This document shows, piece by piece, positions 52,670-61,483 of a stretch of DNA of 64,000 bases (its first letter is position 1; each line of letters starts with the position of its first letter). The stretch comes from an uncultured Collinsella sp. GTDB taxonomy: Bacteria; Actinomycetota; Coriobacteriia; Coriobacteriales; Coriobacteriaceae. Both the position numbers and the translations under genes were made by a program. The notes under the pieces are model-generated. The model was given only the letters and a program-made list of their open reading frames with translations, was not told the origin of the DNA and did not search any database. The stretch spans positions 1 through 64,000 of the forward strand of contig CAUHCN010000008.1 of assembly GCA_959604825.1 (NCBI GenBank), written 5' to 3'.

Positions 52670-53785
52670 TTGAAGCGCACGATAATCAACCCGTTTAAGC
52701 CGACCGCTGGCGCTGAACCTCCGGTCCTTATCGGACGCGAGCGGGTTATTGATGATTTTAGGGACGGCATCGAAGAAGGCGTGGGCGCCCCCGGAAGGCT
52801 CATGCGCATTACCGGCCCGCGCGGGTCGGGCAAGACGGCGCTGTTGACAGAGCTCGGCGATATTGCGAAGTCGTATGGTTGGCGCGTGGTTGACGTGACT
52901 GCGGCGGGCAGTATCGTCGACGCCATCCAACATGAGCTCGCACGCACCTCGGACAATACCGAGCTTCATTTAGAAGCAAGTCTTGGTGTGGTGAAAGCGG
53001 GCGTATCTAAGTCCTTGACCGGGCCTGAGACGTTGCGGGGCGTCTTGACGAGCGTGGCGTCGCGGGAAACGCAACATGGTGCCGGTCTGCTGGTGACGGT
53101 CGATGAAATACAGGATGCGGATGCTGATGACGTGCGGCTCGTTGCAGCGGCCGTGCAGCACCTTATCCGCGAACGCAAGAATATCGCGTTTGTATTTGCT
53201 GGCTTGACCATGGGCGTAATGAACCTCATCAACGGCCGTGCCCTTACATTTCTACAACGAGCTAAGGCTGAGGAGCTCGCCTCGATTCCGCTGTCGGATG
53301 TTTCGGATTCGATGGCTTCAACCGTGGAAGGTGCCGGTTTGCACTTGGATGGCAAGGCGCTTGAAATGACGGCTTGTGCTACGAGGGGATATGCGTATCT
53401 CGTGCAACTCGTGGGCTATCGCGTATTCGCGAATGCGCGCAGGCATGCCGACCGCGATGCGTCGATTTCACTTGAGGATGCCCAGAAGGGCATTGAAGAT
53501 GCGTATGGGGAGTTTGAGGGCTCCGTGCTCGACGTTGCCCTTGCCGATTTGCCGCTTCGCGCGATTGAGTACCTCATTGCCATGGCCAAGCATGAGGGGA
53601 ATGTGCCGACCAAAGAGATCGCAGCGGGGCTCTCCTTGCCCCCTGCGAGCCTGACAGCGACACGACGGCAACTTATCAAGGCACAGGTTATCGATGCACC
53701 CTCACGCGGCATGGTGAGGTTCTCGATTCCATTGCTGCGCGAATATCTGCTTAAGAGCTCGAATGAAATCCTATCAAGATATTGA
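52670..53785 (+). CDS. AAA ATPase with winged-helix C-terminus
   Basis: A protein of about 371 aa. Walker A is GPRGSGKTALL, Walker B LLVTVDEIQD; the C-terminus carries a winged-helix-like DNA-binding segment (VPTKEIAAGLSLPPASLTATRRQLIKAQVI). It resembles AAA_16-type ATPases of unknown function often found beside mobile elements. The start is uncertain: TTG at 52670 is eight bases after AGGAAGG; GTG at 52661 would abut that site. Lower GC upstream and isolation among repeats suggest a cassette acquired horizontally. A terminator follows at 53874. Confidence 0.75.
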   Translation: MKRTIINPFKPTAGAEPPVLIGRERVIDDFRDGIEEGVGAPGRLMRITGPRGSGKTALLTELGDIAKSYGWRVVDVTAAGSIVDAIQHELARTSDNTELHLEASLGVVKAGVSKSLTGPETLRGVLTSVASRETQHGAGLLVTVDEIQDADADDVRLVAAAVQHLIRERKNIAFVFAGLTMGVMNLINGRALTFLQRAKAEELASIPLSDVSDSMASTVEGAGLHLDGKALEMTACATRGYAYLVQLVGYRVFANARRHADRDASISLEDAQKGIEDAYGEFEGSVLDVALADLPLRAIEYLIAMAKHEGNVPTKEIAAGLSLPPASLTATRRQLIKAQVIDAPSRGMVRFSIPLLREYLLKSSNEILSRY

Positions 53786-53873
53786 TATTTGTCGGATAGC
53801 TTGAAGGGGCCAAAAGCCAACGTCAGAGACTAAAAACGGCCTTCAACGCCGGCGATTGGTCCCTGCCAACCCA

Positions 53874-53912
53874 AAGAAGCCGCCGCAGGGATGGTTCCTG
53901 CGGCGGCTTCTT
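53874..53912 (+). terminator. Intrinsic terminator after the AAA ATPase
   Basis: AAGAAGCCGCCGCAGG and CCTGCGGCGGCTTCTT pair perfectly around GATGGTT. Confidence 0.85.
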
Positions 53913-53940
53913 GCATCGTAGGGCGGAAATGATCGCCGAA

Positions 53941-53976
53941 AACCACCACAAAGGGGACGGGCACCTTTGTGGTGGT
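53941..53976. repeat. CCACCACAAAGG hairpin (solo copy)
   Basis: ACCACCACAAAGG / CCTTTGTGGTGGT with loop GGACGGGCA. No TGTAACA stem-loops follow this copy. Confidence 0.8.
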
Positions 53977-54030
53977 GGGGAGCGAGCTCGATGTCACCGT
54001 TCGGGTTGAGCAACATTTCAATGAAAACCT

Positions 54031-54699
54031 CTACAGGATTTCGTCCGGGCTGGCGGATTTGGTCGTTTTGGGGATGCCGAGTTTGGACGATGCGAAATCG
54101 TCAACATTGTCCTTGATTCCATCTTTAGTGAAGACGGTGACCGTATAGGTGCTGTGCCCAAATTCGCTTTTGTCGCGTATCGCCCAGGCCTGCCAGTAGG
54201 CAGCTCTGCCTCGCTCTCTGATTTTTCCTATGCGGCGGAGTTCTGTTCGCTTTAATTTCTGGTCGCTGTCGACGGTTCGGCCGACCTCATCGGTGAGCCC
54301 GCACTGTTCAAGCAGTTTGTCGAGGACTTGGTTCATGTGACGCTCATCGGTGTTTGGAGCATAGTCGTAAGCGAGGGTGATGGAGGCAAGGGGTTGGTCA
54401 TCGATCAGATAGTTCATCGCTTGAGGTTCAAGGTTGAAGTAGGGAGAACGTCCGTCGATCTGACCGAGCAGTGGCAACTTTGACTGCCAACTTCCGGTGG
54501 GAATTCCATCTTCGTAAAACACGCCGCGACAGATAAAGGAGAGCGAGGTGGCACGCGAGCCGGCGTCGACCATTCCGCATAAATCGAAGGGCGAGGTAAT
54601 ACCAAGGGAAAAGGGCGTGATGACGATAAGGAAGAGCATCACGATGGGTATGGCGAGAATGGCAATGACGTTGCGAGCAGTAGAATAAGACGACTTCAT
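54031..54699 (-). CDS. Single-pass membrane-anchored protein, 222 aa
   Basis: Family not recognised. One N-terminal transmembrane segment (residues ~11-32, VIAILAIPIVMLFLIVI) and a mainly polar outer domain with Cys residues (FDLCGMVDAG, LSFICRGVFYEDG, LEQCGLTD). AAGGAGC precedes the ATG at 54699. Size and topology recall the protein at 51351-51998 but I see no convincing sequence match. It is flanked by repeats and is AT-richer than the housekeeping genes. Confidence 0.65.
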   Translation of the reverse strand: MKSSYSTARNVIAILAIPIVMLFLIVITPFSLGITSPFDLCGMVDAGSRATSLSFICRGVFYEDGIPTGSWQSKLPLLGQIDGRSPYFNLEPQAMNYLIDDQPLASITLAYDYAPNTDERHMNQVLDKLLEQCGLTDEVGRTVDSDQKLKRTELRRIGKIRERGRAAYWQAWAIRDKSEFGHSTYTVTVFTKDGIKDNVDDFASSKLGIPKTTKSASPDEIL

Positions 54700-54821
54700 A
54701 TCTGCTCCTTGAGACGAAGAGCTATCAAGAACGAGAGAAATGAATATGCTTTAATCACAGTTCATTTTAACCTCAATACGAGCAGGAATAACGGATATTA
54801 GGAGCGAGCTCGATGTTGATG

Positions 54822-55004
54822 TGGACCAACACAAATGAACTGCGTCCCCTTTGTGGTGGTTCCGTTTGTCTCGATCTGTAACAGCTGGGCTGTTAAAAGC
54901 GGGCTTGGTGTTACAGATTGAGATTTTTGGGCGGGGCTCCGCGCTCCATCTCAATCTGTAACACCTGGGACCGAAAAGGGCTGCCAGATGTTACAGATTG
55001 AGAC
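54822..55004 (+). repeat. Composite repeat with degenerate CCACC hairpin and two TGTAACA stem-loops
   Basis: A degenerate CCAACACAAATG...CCTTTGTGGTGG hairpin (54822-54862) is followed by stem-loops at 54867-54923 and 54949-55004 with 25-nt loops. Loop 2 differs from loop 3 of the 52390 copy at only four positions. It ends 63 bp before the clpB operator. Confidence 0.8.
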
Positions 55005-55066
55005 AGTTGGGTTCCACGGTCGCGCCGGACCGACACTCTCAAGTCCTATCTTTCAATCACTCAGAA

Positions 55067-55091
55067 AATCTTATATATAGAGACTTAGATT
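55067..55091 (+). promoter_or_regulatory. Heat-shock operator/promoter of clpB
   Basis: AATCTTATAT, five bases (ATAGA), GACTTAGATT: identical arms and spacing to the site before dnaK. TATAAG at 55096-55101 is a likely -10, in the same relative position as TATATT before dnaK. Confidence 0.65.
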
Positions 55092-55181
55092 TGTGTATAA
55101 GATCGTACAAAGCTGGCAACAATACTTCTCGAACAACGTGAAGCCGCCCCGTAGGGCGGCCACCCCAAGAGAGGTGATTCC

Positions 55182-57809
55182 ATGAGAATCGATAAGCTAG
55201 CAATGACGTCGCGCGAGGCGTTGCAGACTGCCATGGGCATCGCCGCCGACGCACAGGCTGGCGCGGTGGAGCCCATCCACCTGCTGTCCGCCCTGCTCGG
55301 TGCCGGCGAGCGCAACATCTCCGTGATCATCGAGCGCATTGGTGCCGACCCGGCCCAGCTCGCGCGTTCCACGCAGGACGCCATCGACCGTGCCCCCAAG
55401 GTTTCGGGCGAAGGCCAGCAGATGGGTCTTTCCAACGAGCTCGTCCGCGTGATTGAGAAGGCCGAGAAGAAGGCCACCAAGATGGGCGACAGCTTTGTGG
55501 TGACCGAGCATCTGCTGATGGCGCTTGCCGAGGACAAGGGCGACGCGGGCCGCGTGCTGCGCGACGCCGGCGTTACCAAGGAGCGTATCGAACAGGTCTA
55601 CGAGGAGCTGCGCGGCGATGACCGCGTGACGTCTGCCGAGGACAAGACTCAGTTTGAGGCGTTGGAGCAGTATGGTCGCAACATCTGCGACCTGGCCCGC
55701 GCCGGTAAGCTCGACCCGGTCATCGGCCGTACTGACGAAATCCGCCGCACCATCCAGGTCCTGTCCCGTCGCACCAAGAACAACCCCGTGCTCATCGGTG
55801 AGCCGGGCGTCGGCAAGACGGCCATCGTCGAGGGCATCGCCCAGCGTATCGTGGCCGGCGACGTGCCGAGCACGCTGCGCGACCGCGACCTCATCGAGCT
55901 CGACATGAGCGCGCTGGTCGCCGGCGCCAAGTACCGCGGCGAGTTCGAGGACCGCTTGAAGGCTGTACTCAAGGAAGTCCAAAAGTCCGAGGGCAAGGTC
56001 ATCCTGTTCATCGATGAGCTCCACACCATCGTGGGCGCGGGTGCCACCGAGGGCTCCATGGACGCCGGCAACATCCTGAAGCCGGCGCTTGCCCGTGGCG
56101 ACTTGCACGCAATCGGCGCGACTACGCTTGACGAATACCGCAAGTACATCGAGAAGGACGCGGCGCTCGCCCGTCGTTTCCAGACCGTGATGGTCTCCGA
56201 GCCTACCGTCGAGGACACCATCTCGATCCTGCGTGGCCTGAAGGAGAAGTACGAGATCTTCCACGGCGTGCATATCACCGATAGTGCGCTCGTGGCAGCT
56301 GCCGACCTCTCCGATCGCTACATCGCCGACCGCTTCCTGCCCGACAAGGCCATCGACCTGGTCGACGAGGCCGCAAGCCGCCTGCGCATGGAGCTCGACA
56401 GCATGCCGGTCGAGATCGACGCCACCACACGTCAGCTTACCCAGCTGCAGATCGAGGAGCAGGCGCTCATGAAGGAGACCGATGACGCCTCCAAGGAGCG
56501 TCTGGAGGCCCTGCGCCAAGAGATCGCCGAGGTCCAAGAAAAGCTCAACGTGCAAAAGGCCGGCTGGCTCAACCAAAAGAACGCCATCGACCACGTGCAG
56601 GAGCTTAAGGGCCAGCTTGACGAGGCCAAGAGCGAAGAGGAGCGCGCGACTCGCAACGGCGACCTGGGCCGTGCGTCCGAGCTGCGCTACTCCGTGATTC
56701 CGGGCCTGCAACAGCAGATTCAGGATTCCGAGGCTGCGCTCGAGGCGCAAAAGCAGCAGGACGGCGAGGGTCTCAACGAGCAGGTGGCTTCCGATGAGAT
56801 CGCCGAGGTCGTGAGTGCCTGGACCGGCGTGCCCGTGTCCAAGATGATGCAGGGCGAGCTCGACAAGCTGAAGGGCTTGGAGGGCGAGCTGCATAAGCGC
56901 GTCATCGGCCAGGACGAGGCCGTCTCCGCTGTCGCCGCAGCCGTGCGCCGCAGCCGTGCGGGCCTCTCCGATCCGGACAAGCCCATCGGCAGCTTTTTCT
57001 TCCTGGGCCCCACCGGCGTAGGCAAGACCGAGCTCGCCAAGGCGCTGGCCGAGTGCCTGTTCGATGATGAGCGCGCGCTCGTGCGTATCGACATGTCCGA
57101 GTATATGGAGAAGTTCAGCGTCCAGCGTCTGATCGGTGCGCCTCCGGGATACGTGGGCTACGACGAGGGCGGCCAGCTCACCGAGGCCGTGCGCCGTCGT
57201 CCGTACTCCGTAATCTTGCTCGACGAGATGGAGAAGGCTCATCCGGATGTCTTCAACGTGCTGTTGCAGGTGCTTGATGACGGCCGTCTGACCGATGGCC
57301 AGGGTCGCCAGGTGTCCTTCAAGAACACGATTATCATCATGACGAGCAACGTGGGCTCTAAGGCCATCGCCGATCTTTCGGGCAAGGACGAGGAAGAGAT
57401 GCGCCACCAGGTCGATGCGGCCATGGCTCAGACCTTCCGCCCCGAGTTCCTCAACCGTATCGACGATATCGTGGTGTTCCATCCGCTCGGCATGGCGCAG
57501 ATCGAAAAGATCGTTGATATTCAGCTCGCCGACGTCCGCGCACGTCTGGCCAAGGAGCGCATGACGCTTGCCATCACCCCGGCGGCCAAGCAGATGCTCG
57601 CCGTGGGTGGCTTGGACCCCGTGTTCGGTGCCCGTCCGCTCAAGCGCCTGGTCCAGCGCGAGGTCGTGGACGCCATCGCCGCCGCCATCATCGACGGTAC
57701 GGTGCGCGAGGGCGATCAGGTGACGGTCGATGCCGACAAGGACGGCGGCTTTACCGTCGTGTGCGACAACACGCCGTCTGCTACCTACGAGGTCCCCGAC
57801 GCCGTGTAG
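55182..57809 (+). CDS. clpB: Disaggregase ClpB
   Basis: An 875-aa Hsp100 protein: N-terminal Clp repeats (1-150), AAA-1 with Walker A GEPGVGKTA (~206), a coiled-coil middle domain (~400-530, GWLNQKNAIDHVQEL) and AAA-2 with GPTGVGKTELA (~608). It unfolds and rescues aggregated proteins together with DnaK. AGAGGTGAT precedes the ATG. The upstream operator shared with dnaK puts it in the same regulon. Confidence 0.95.
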   Translation: MRIDKLAMTSREALQTAMGIAADAQAGAVEPIHLLSALLGAGERNISVIIERIGADPAQLARSTQDAIDRAPKVSGEGQQMGLSNELVRVIEKAEKKATKMGDSFVVTEHLLMALAEDKGDAGRVLRDAGVTKERIEQVYEELRGDDRVTSAEDKTQFEALEQYGRNICDLARAGKLDPVIGRTDEIRRTIQVLSRRTKNNPVLIGEPGVGKTAIVEGIAQRIVAGDVPSTLRDRDLIELDMSALVAGAKYRGEFEDRLKAVLKEVQKSEGKVILFIDELHTIVGAGATEGSMDAGNILKPALARGDLHAIGATTLDEYRKYIEKDAALARRFQTVMVSEPTVEDTISILRGLKEKYEIFHGVHITDSALVAAADLSDRYIADRFLPDKAIDLVDEAASRLRMELDSMPVEIDATTRQLTQLQIEEQALMKETDDASKERLEALRQEIAEVQEKLNVQKAGWLNQKNAIDHVQELKGQLDEAKSEEERATRNGDLGRASELRYSVIPGLQQQIQDSEAALEAQKQQDGEGLNEQVASDEIAEVVSAWTGVPVSKMMQGELDKLKGLEGELHKRVIGQDEAVSAVAAAVRRSRAGLSDPDKPIGSFFFLGPTGVGKTELAKALAECLFDDERALVRIDMSEYMEKFSVQRLIGAPPGYVGYDEGGQLTEAVRRRPYSVILLDEMEKAHPDVFNVLLQVLDDGRLTDGQGRQVSFKNTIIIMTSNVGSKAIADLSGKDEEEMRHQVDAAMAQTFRPEFLNRIDDIVVFHPLGMAQIEKIVDIQLADVRARLAKERMTLAITPAAKQMLAVGGLDPVFGARPLKRLVQREVVDAIAAAIIDGTVREGDQVTVDADKDGGFTVVCDNTPSATYEVPDAV

Positions 57810-57854
57810 ATTTGTGGGACATGCCTTAAAATCTGCCAGCCGTCTCTAAACGAC

Positions 57855-57891
57855 AAGGGCGGCGGATCCAATTGGGTCCGCCGCCCTTTTT
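57855..57891 (+). terminator. Intrinsic terminator of clpB
   Basis: AAGGGCGGCGGATCC pairs with GG(G)TCCGCCGCCCTT around AATT, running into TTTTT. Confidence 0.88.
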
Positions 57892-57943
57892 CGTGCGACA
57901 ATCGATAATGTTGAACACGATTGCATGGCAAGGAGATATGCAG

Positions 57944-58138
57944 ATGATAGATAAGAACAAGACGAATACGCCGGTCGCCAACGCCGCGCCGGCCGCACCC
58001 AAGCCTGCACCCAAGCCTGCGCCTAAGCCGCGCGACCCCTACATCCGTGCCGAGAACGAGGACGACGACGGCTACGATCCCTACAGCGATCGCCGCCCCG
58101 AGCGCGAGCCAATGTTCGAAGCCGACCCCTGGCGTTAA
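57944..58138 (+). CDS. Small Pro/Ala-rich acidic protein, 64 aa
   Basis: Family not recognised. MIDKNKTNTPVANAAPAAPK is followed by repeated AAPKPAPKPAPKP-type dipeptides (residues ~15-30) and an acidic end (AENEDDDGYDPYSDRRPE). Predicted disordered, no membrane segment. AAGGAGA lies seven bases before the ATG at 57944; the in-frame ATG at 57938 is too close. Codon use matches its neighbours. Confidence 0.6.
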   Translation: MIDKNKTNTPVANAAPAAPKPAPKPAPKPRDPYIRAENEDDDGYDPYSDRRPEREPMFEADPWR

Positions 58139-58261
58139 GTAGCTCATTTGGACGGGGCTTTTTTAGCTACTTTGTTTTCGGCTAGAGGCGTTCATGCCTG
58201 CCCCCCTCGGCCGCTCGATATCCTCCGGGAGGGGCCACTAATAGAAAACTTGCTTATCCAT

Positions 58262-58323
58262 TAATCAAGATACGCATAATCTTGCTCTACTGCTAATCAA
58301 GAATCGTTATAATCTTGATTAGC
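58262..58323 (+). promoter_or_regulatory. Operator-like repeats before the second DUF4143-type ATPase
   Basis: TAATCAAGA...ATAATCTTG occurs twice; the second copy GCTAATCAAGA / ATCTTGATTAGC (58291-58323) is a perfect inverted repeat with TATAAT inside, and AATCTTGCTCT is mirrored by AGAGCAAGATT nearby. The layout suggests autorepression at the promoter. Confidence 0.55.
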
Positions 58324-58345
58324 AGGAGAGCAAGATTGGAGAATT

Positions 58346-59698
58346 ATGGCATTCAACGACTTGGTGGCTCAAAAAATAAAGGACTTTGAGCAACAGGGGA
58401 TTCCGCAGGTCTTTGAGCGCGACCTTGATCTGGGCAACCCGCAGGAGCCAAAGCGCGACAACATCGTATATGTGATTGTGGGCGCCCGTCGTTGTGGAAA
58501 GACGTATCGCCTGTATCAGGAGATGCGGCGGCTTCAGGGCCAAGGCGTCGAGCTTGACCGGATGCTATATTTCAATTTTGAGGATGAGCGCTTGCGTCCG
58601 TATGAGCCATCGCTACTAGCGGACGTGCTCGATACATTCTATGCACTATATCCTGCTGCTCGAGGCGAGGGCGCCTACCTTTTCTTTGACGAGATCCAGG
58701 AAATACCCGAATGGGGTGCGTTTCTGCGACGCGTGGTCGATACGGAGAAGGCGACCGTTTACGTGACGGGATCTTCTTCTAAGATGCTGTCCTCAGAACT
58801 TAAGAGCGAGTTCAGGGGCCGTTCTCTTGTGCGAGAGCTTTTTCCGTTGAGTTTTTCGGAATACGTCCGATATAAGACGGGGGGCGTTCCTGAGTCGAAC
58901 GCGCCCTTCTCCTCGAGCGATGCAGCGTTGCTCAGACACCATCTGGTCGGATATCTCGAGCGAGGGGGATTCATCGCGACATTTGAGCAGACGCCCGCAG
59001 ACGCGATTCAGCTGCTACAGGAATATGCGTCGCGAACGGTCGCCATGGACGTCGTTGAACGTTACGACGTCAAGAACCCCCGTTTGGCCTCGCTGTTTCT
59101 GGCGCGGTGCATGGCATCTTCGGGACGAGAGCTGTCAGTGAACAAGGTGTACAACGAGTTCAAGAGCAGGCAGATACCCGTCAGTCGAAATACGCTCAGC
59201 GACTTACTTGAGTATTACGAGGACGCCTACCTGCTGTTTTCGGTGCCGGAGTTCACGCGTTCGCTTGCAAATAATGCGCGGTCCGCATCTAAAGTCTACG
59301 CTGTCGATCCTGCGATGTTCGGAGCATTCTCTCCCGCATCGGCATTTGATCAGGGCCAGAGGCTCGAGACTGCGGTGTTCAATGCGCTCAGAAGAAGGAC
59401 TCCAGCCGTGCGGTCCGGTTCGGTCTGCCGCCTGCTGATCAAAGAGAAGAATAAAAGCCATGAGGTGGACTTTGTGGCCGGGGATGCGCTTCTTATGCAG
59501 GCTTATGGCCTGATTCAGGTGAGTACGGATATGGCAAGCGAGAAAACGCGCGAGCGCGAAATTGCCGCGCTTGATGCCTCGATGGCCCAATTCGATCTTG
59601 GTGAGTCGACAATCGTTACCATGGATGAGCAGGCCGATATTCCATGCGAGCGCGGTGTGGTACACGCTGTGCCCGCATGGAAGTGGCTCCTTTCCTAA
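58346..59698 (+). CDS. AAA ATPase, DUF4143 type
   Basis: A 450-aa protein. Walker A GARRCGKTYRLYQ, Walker B YLFFDEIQEIPEW, sensor GSSSKMLSSEL, and a C-terminal EVDFVAGDALLMQAYGLIQVS segment resembling the nuclease-like DUF4143 end. Function of the family is unknown; such ATPases are common as single, variably present genes. It shares plan but little sequence with the ATPase at 6318-7583. Preceded by strong inverted repeats and not part of an operon. Confidence 0.82.
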   Translation: MAFNDLVAQKIKDFEQQGIPQVFERDLDLGNPQEPKRDNIVYVIVGARRCGKTYRLYQEMRRLQGQGVELDRMLYFNFEDERLRPYEPSLLADVLDTFYALYPAARGEGAYLFFDEIQEIPEWGAFLRRVVDTEKATVYVTGSSSKMLSSELKSEFRGRSLVRELFPLSFSEYVRYKTGGVPESNAPFSSSDAALLRHHLVGYLERGGFIATFEQTPADAIQLLQEYASRTVAMDVVERYDVKNPRLASLFLARCMASSGRELSVNKVYNEFKSRQIPVSRNTLSDLLEYYEDAYLLFSVPEFTRSLANNARSASKVYAVDPAMFGAFSPASAFDQGQRLETAVFNALRRRTPAVRSGSVCRLLIKEKNKSHEVDFVAGDALLMQAYGLIQVSTDMASEKTREREIAALDASMAQFDLGESTIVTMDEQADIPCERGVVHAVPAWKWLLS

Positions 59699-59742
59699 TC
59701 GTCTATGGATTTGCGAGGCCAGGACTCAGGTGTCATGGTCCG

Positions 59743-61245
59743 CTAGTCCTGGGCCTTGATGCTCGGCAGGAGAATCTGGGCGAGGTAGTCGGTCTCGAGC
59801 TTGGTCGCGGCGTCTGCCTTGCCGTCTTTGCCGACCAGTACGTTCTTGATCTGGCTATAGGTGTAGCGGTTGCCGGTCGTGAGCTCGACAAGCTCAATCG
59901 CCGTATCCATGGGGTAGGTTGACACGGGATTCTGCGTCCGTCCGTTGATGGTCTGGGGCACCACGTACGGATAGACGGGGCCGCTGGCGTAGACGGTATA
60001 ACCGTTGCCTAGATTGGCCGCACCCAAAACCGTATCGCCCTCATCGGGCGTAAAGCTCTCGCCCTCGCGCACCGCGACGAGCGTCACAATCGGCGTATCG
60101 CTGTCGCCGGCAAGATAGATGCATAGCGTGCTGCCATTTTGCCAAGTCTCGACCTTGCCGTACCACTCGACGGGGATATCGAGCTGGTAGAGGTCGGTTG
60201 CCTTGTGACGGGCGTCGGCATCACGGGCCGCCTGTGCCTTTTGCGCGCTCACGGCATTGACGGCGGCGTCGCGCCGCGCGGTTGCCGCCTGCTGGAGCAC
60301 CTTGGCGGTGGCGGCGGAGCTCGCGCCTCCCTCCTCGGCATACTTGGCGGCGGTATCGATCTGGTCGTCGGTTACCGTGTCGGCCGAAGGCACCTTGAGC
60401 TTAAAGGCGGCCTGGCTGCTTAGGTCCTGTCCGTCGCTCTTGATCGTGACCTGCGCCTTGGTGGTCGGCACGGTATAGACGGTGCCGTCGGACGCGATGG
60501 GGGAGGCGGCAATGGAGAGCGTGTAGTCACCGGGTAGCAGTTTGATGCCACGGCCGTGCTCGTCAACATAGAGTGTTTCGCTCACAGAGGAGCCGTCAGA
60601 ATCCTGGCCGCTCACCTGTACGGGAATCTTGGAGCCGGTGGAACAGTCGAGGCCCGCGGCATGTACGCCAATCTGCACCGACATCATCGTGTGGGCATTG
60701 GCGGCGGCGATGGCAGCCTGCTCTTGCCGGTATCCGTTCCAGGCTGCGTAGCCTGCGCCGCCGGCGACGAGCGCGACGGCCACAGCGCCGGCGACCATTA
60801 GATTGCGGCGCTTGGGCGACATCTTGCGATGGCGGACCTCGGCCTCATGTGCCGAAGGAACGGACGGTAGGGGAATATCGCCCATGGCGATGGTCTCGTC
60901 CACGGCAGGCGCGGAGCCTAAGCCAGGGAGCTCGCGGGTCAGCGAATCTTCGGCCGGCAAGCTGTCGAGCAAGATGGTTTCCTCGCTCGTGTCGGATTCG
61001 GGCTGGTCGTCGGCCTCGCATTCGGATTCCTCGTGCCCAGCCTCATCTTCGGTGGGCGCGGCGCCATCGTCTTTTGCATCCTGATCATCGGGCTGCGCCT
61101 CGATTTCCGGCTCATCCTGCACATCAACGCTCGAATCGTCAAACGCAATCTCGGCCAGCGCGATCTGGTCTAGGCTCTCCAGGGCCTCGGCACACGCTTC
61201 TGCATCTTGGGCCGCATCCTCTTGGCCCGTCGTCTCATCTTTCAT
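59743..61245 (-). CDS. Membrane protein with long acidic cytosolic tail, 500 aa
   Basis: Residues 1-140 are an acidic, Ser/Thr-containing tail (EETILLDSLPAEDS, VDETIAMGDIPLPS); residues 149-169 form one transmembrane segment after a basic SPKRRN; the outer ~330 residues contain beta-rich segments (VQIGVHAAGLDCSTGSKIPVQ) and an Ala/Arg helix. The TILLDS and DETIAMGD words recall phosphothreonine motifs bound by FHA domains (inference). GGGGGAT precedes the ATG at 61245. Function unknown. Confidence 0.65.
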   Translation of the reverse strand: MKDETTGQEDAAQDAEACAEALESLDQIALAEIAFDDSSVDVQDEPEIEAQPDDQDAKDDGAAPTEDEAGHEESECEADDQPESDTSEETILLDSLPAEDSLTRELPGLGSAPAVDETIAMGDIPLPSVPSAHEAEVRHRKMSPKRRNLMVAGAVAVALVAGGAGYAAWNGYRQEQAAIAAANAHTMMSVQIGVHAAGLDCSTGSKIPVQVSGQDSDGSSVSETLYVDEHGRGIKLLPGDYTLSIAASPIASDGTVYTVPTTKAQVTIKSDGQDLSSQAAFKLKVPSADTVTDDQIDTAAKYAEEGGASSAATAKVLQQAATARRDAAVNAVSAQKAQAARDADARHKATDLYQLDIPVEWYGKVETWQNGSTLCIYLAGDSDTPIVTLVAVREGESFTPDEGDTVLGAANLGNGYTVYASGPVYPYVVPQTINGRTQNPVSTYPMDTAIELVELTTGNRYTYSQIKNVLVGKDGKADAATKLETDYLAQILLPSIKAQD

Positions 61246-61375
61246 ATATCCCCCAAGCTCGATATCGGGACAACACTGTACCCAAAAACGGGGCTCCATA
61301 GAGCCGCCGCATGATTTGAAATCCGATTTTATATATGCGCGTGTTTTTGAATAGATGAATAGAGGCGCAACGACA

Positions 61376-61420
61376 AAAAGCCCCCGGAAAGCGAGCGAAA
61401 CGCTTTTCGGGGGCTCTGCG
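61376..61420 (-). terminator. Intrinsic terminator of the DUF5692 gene
   Basis: Read on the minus strand, AGCCCCCGAAAAGCG pairs with CGCTTTCCGGGGGCT and runs into TTTTTGTCG. Confidence 0.85.
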
Positions 61421-61483
61421 AGACATTGGATTGAAAGGCCTGGTGAGCGGGCCTATGCCCAAGTGCCAACAGCGGCCAACATG

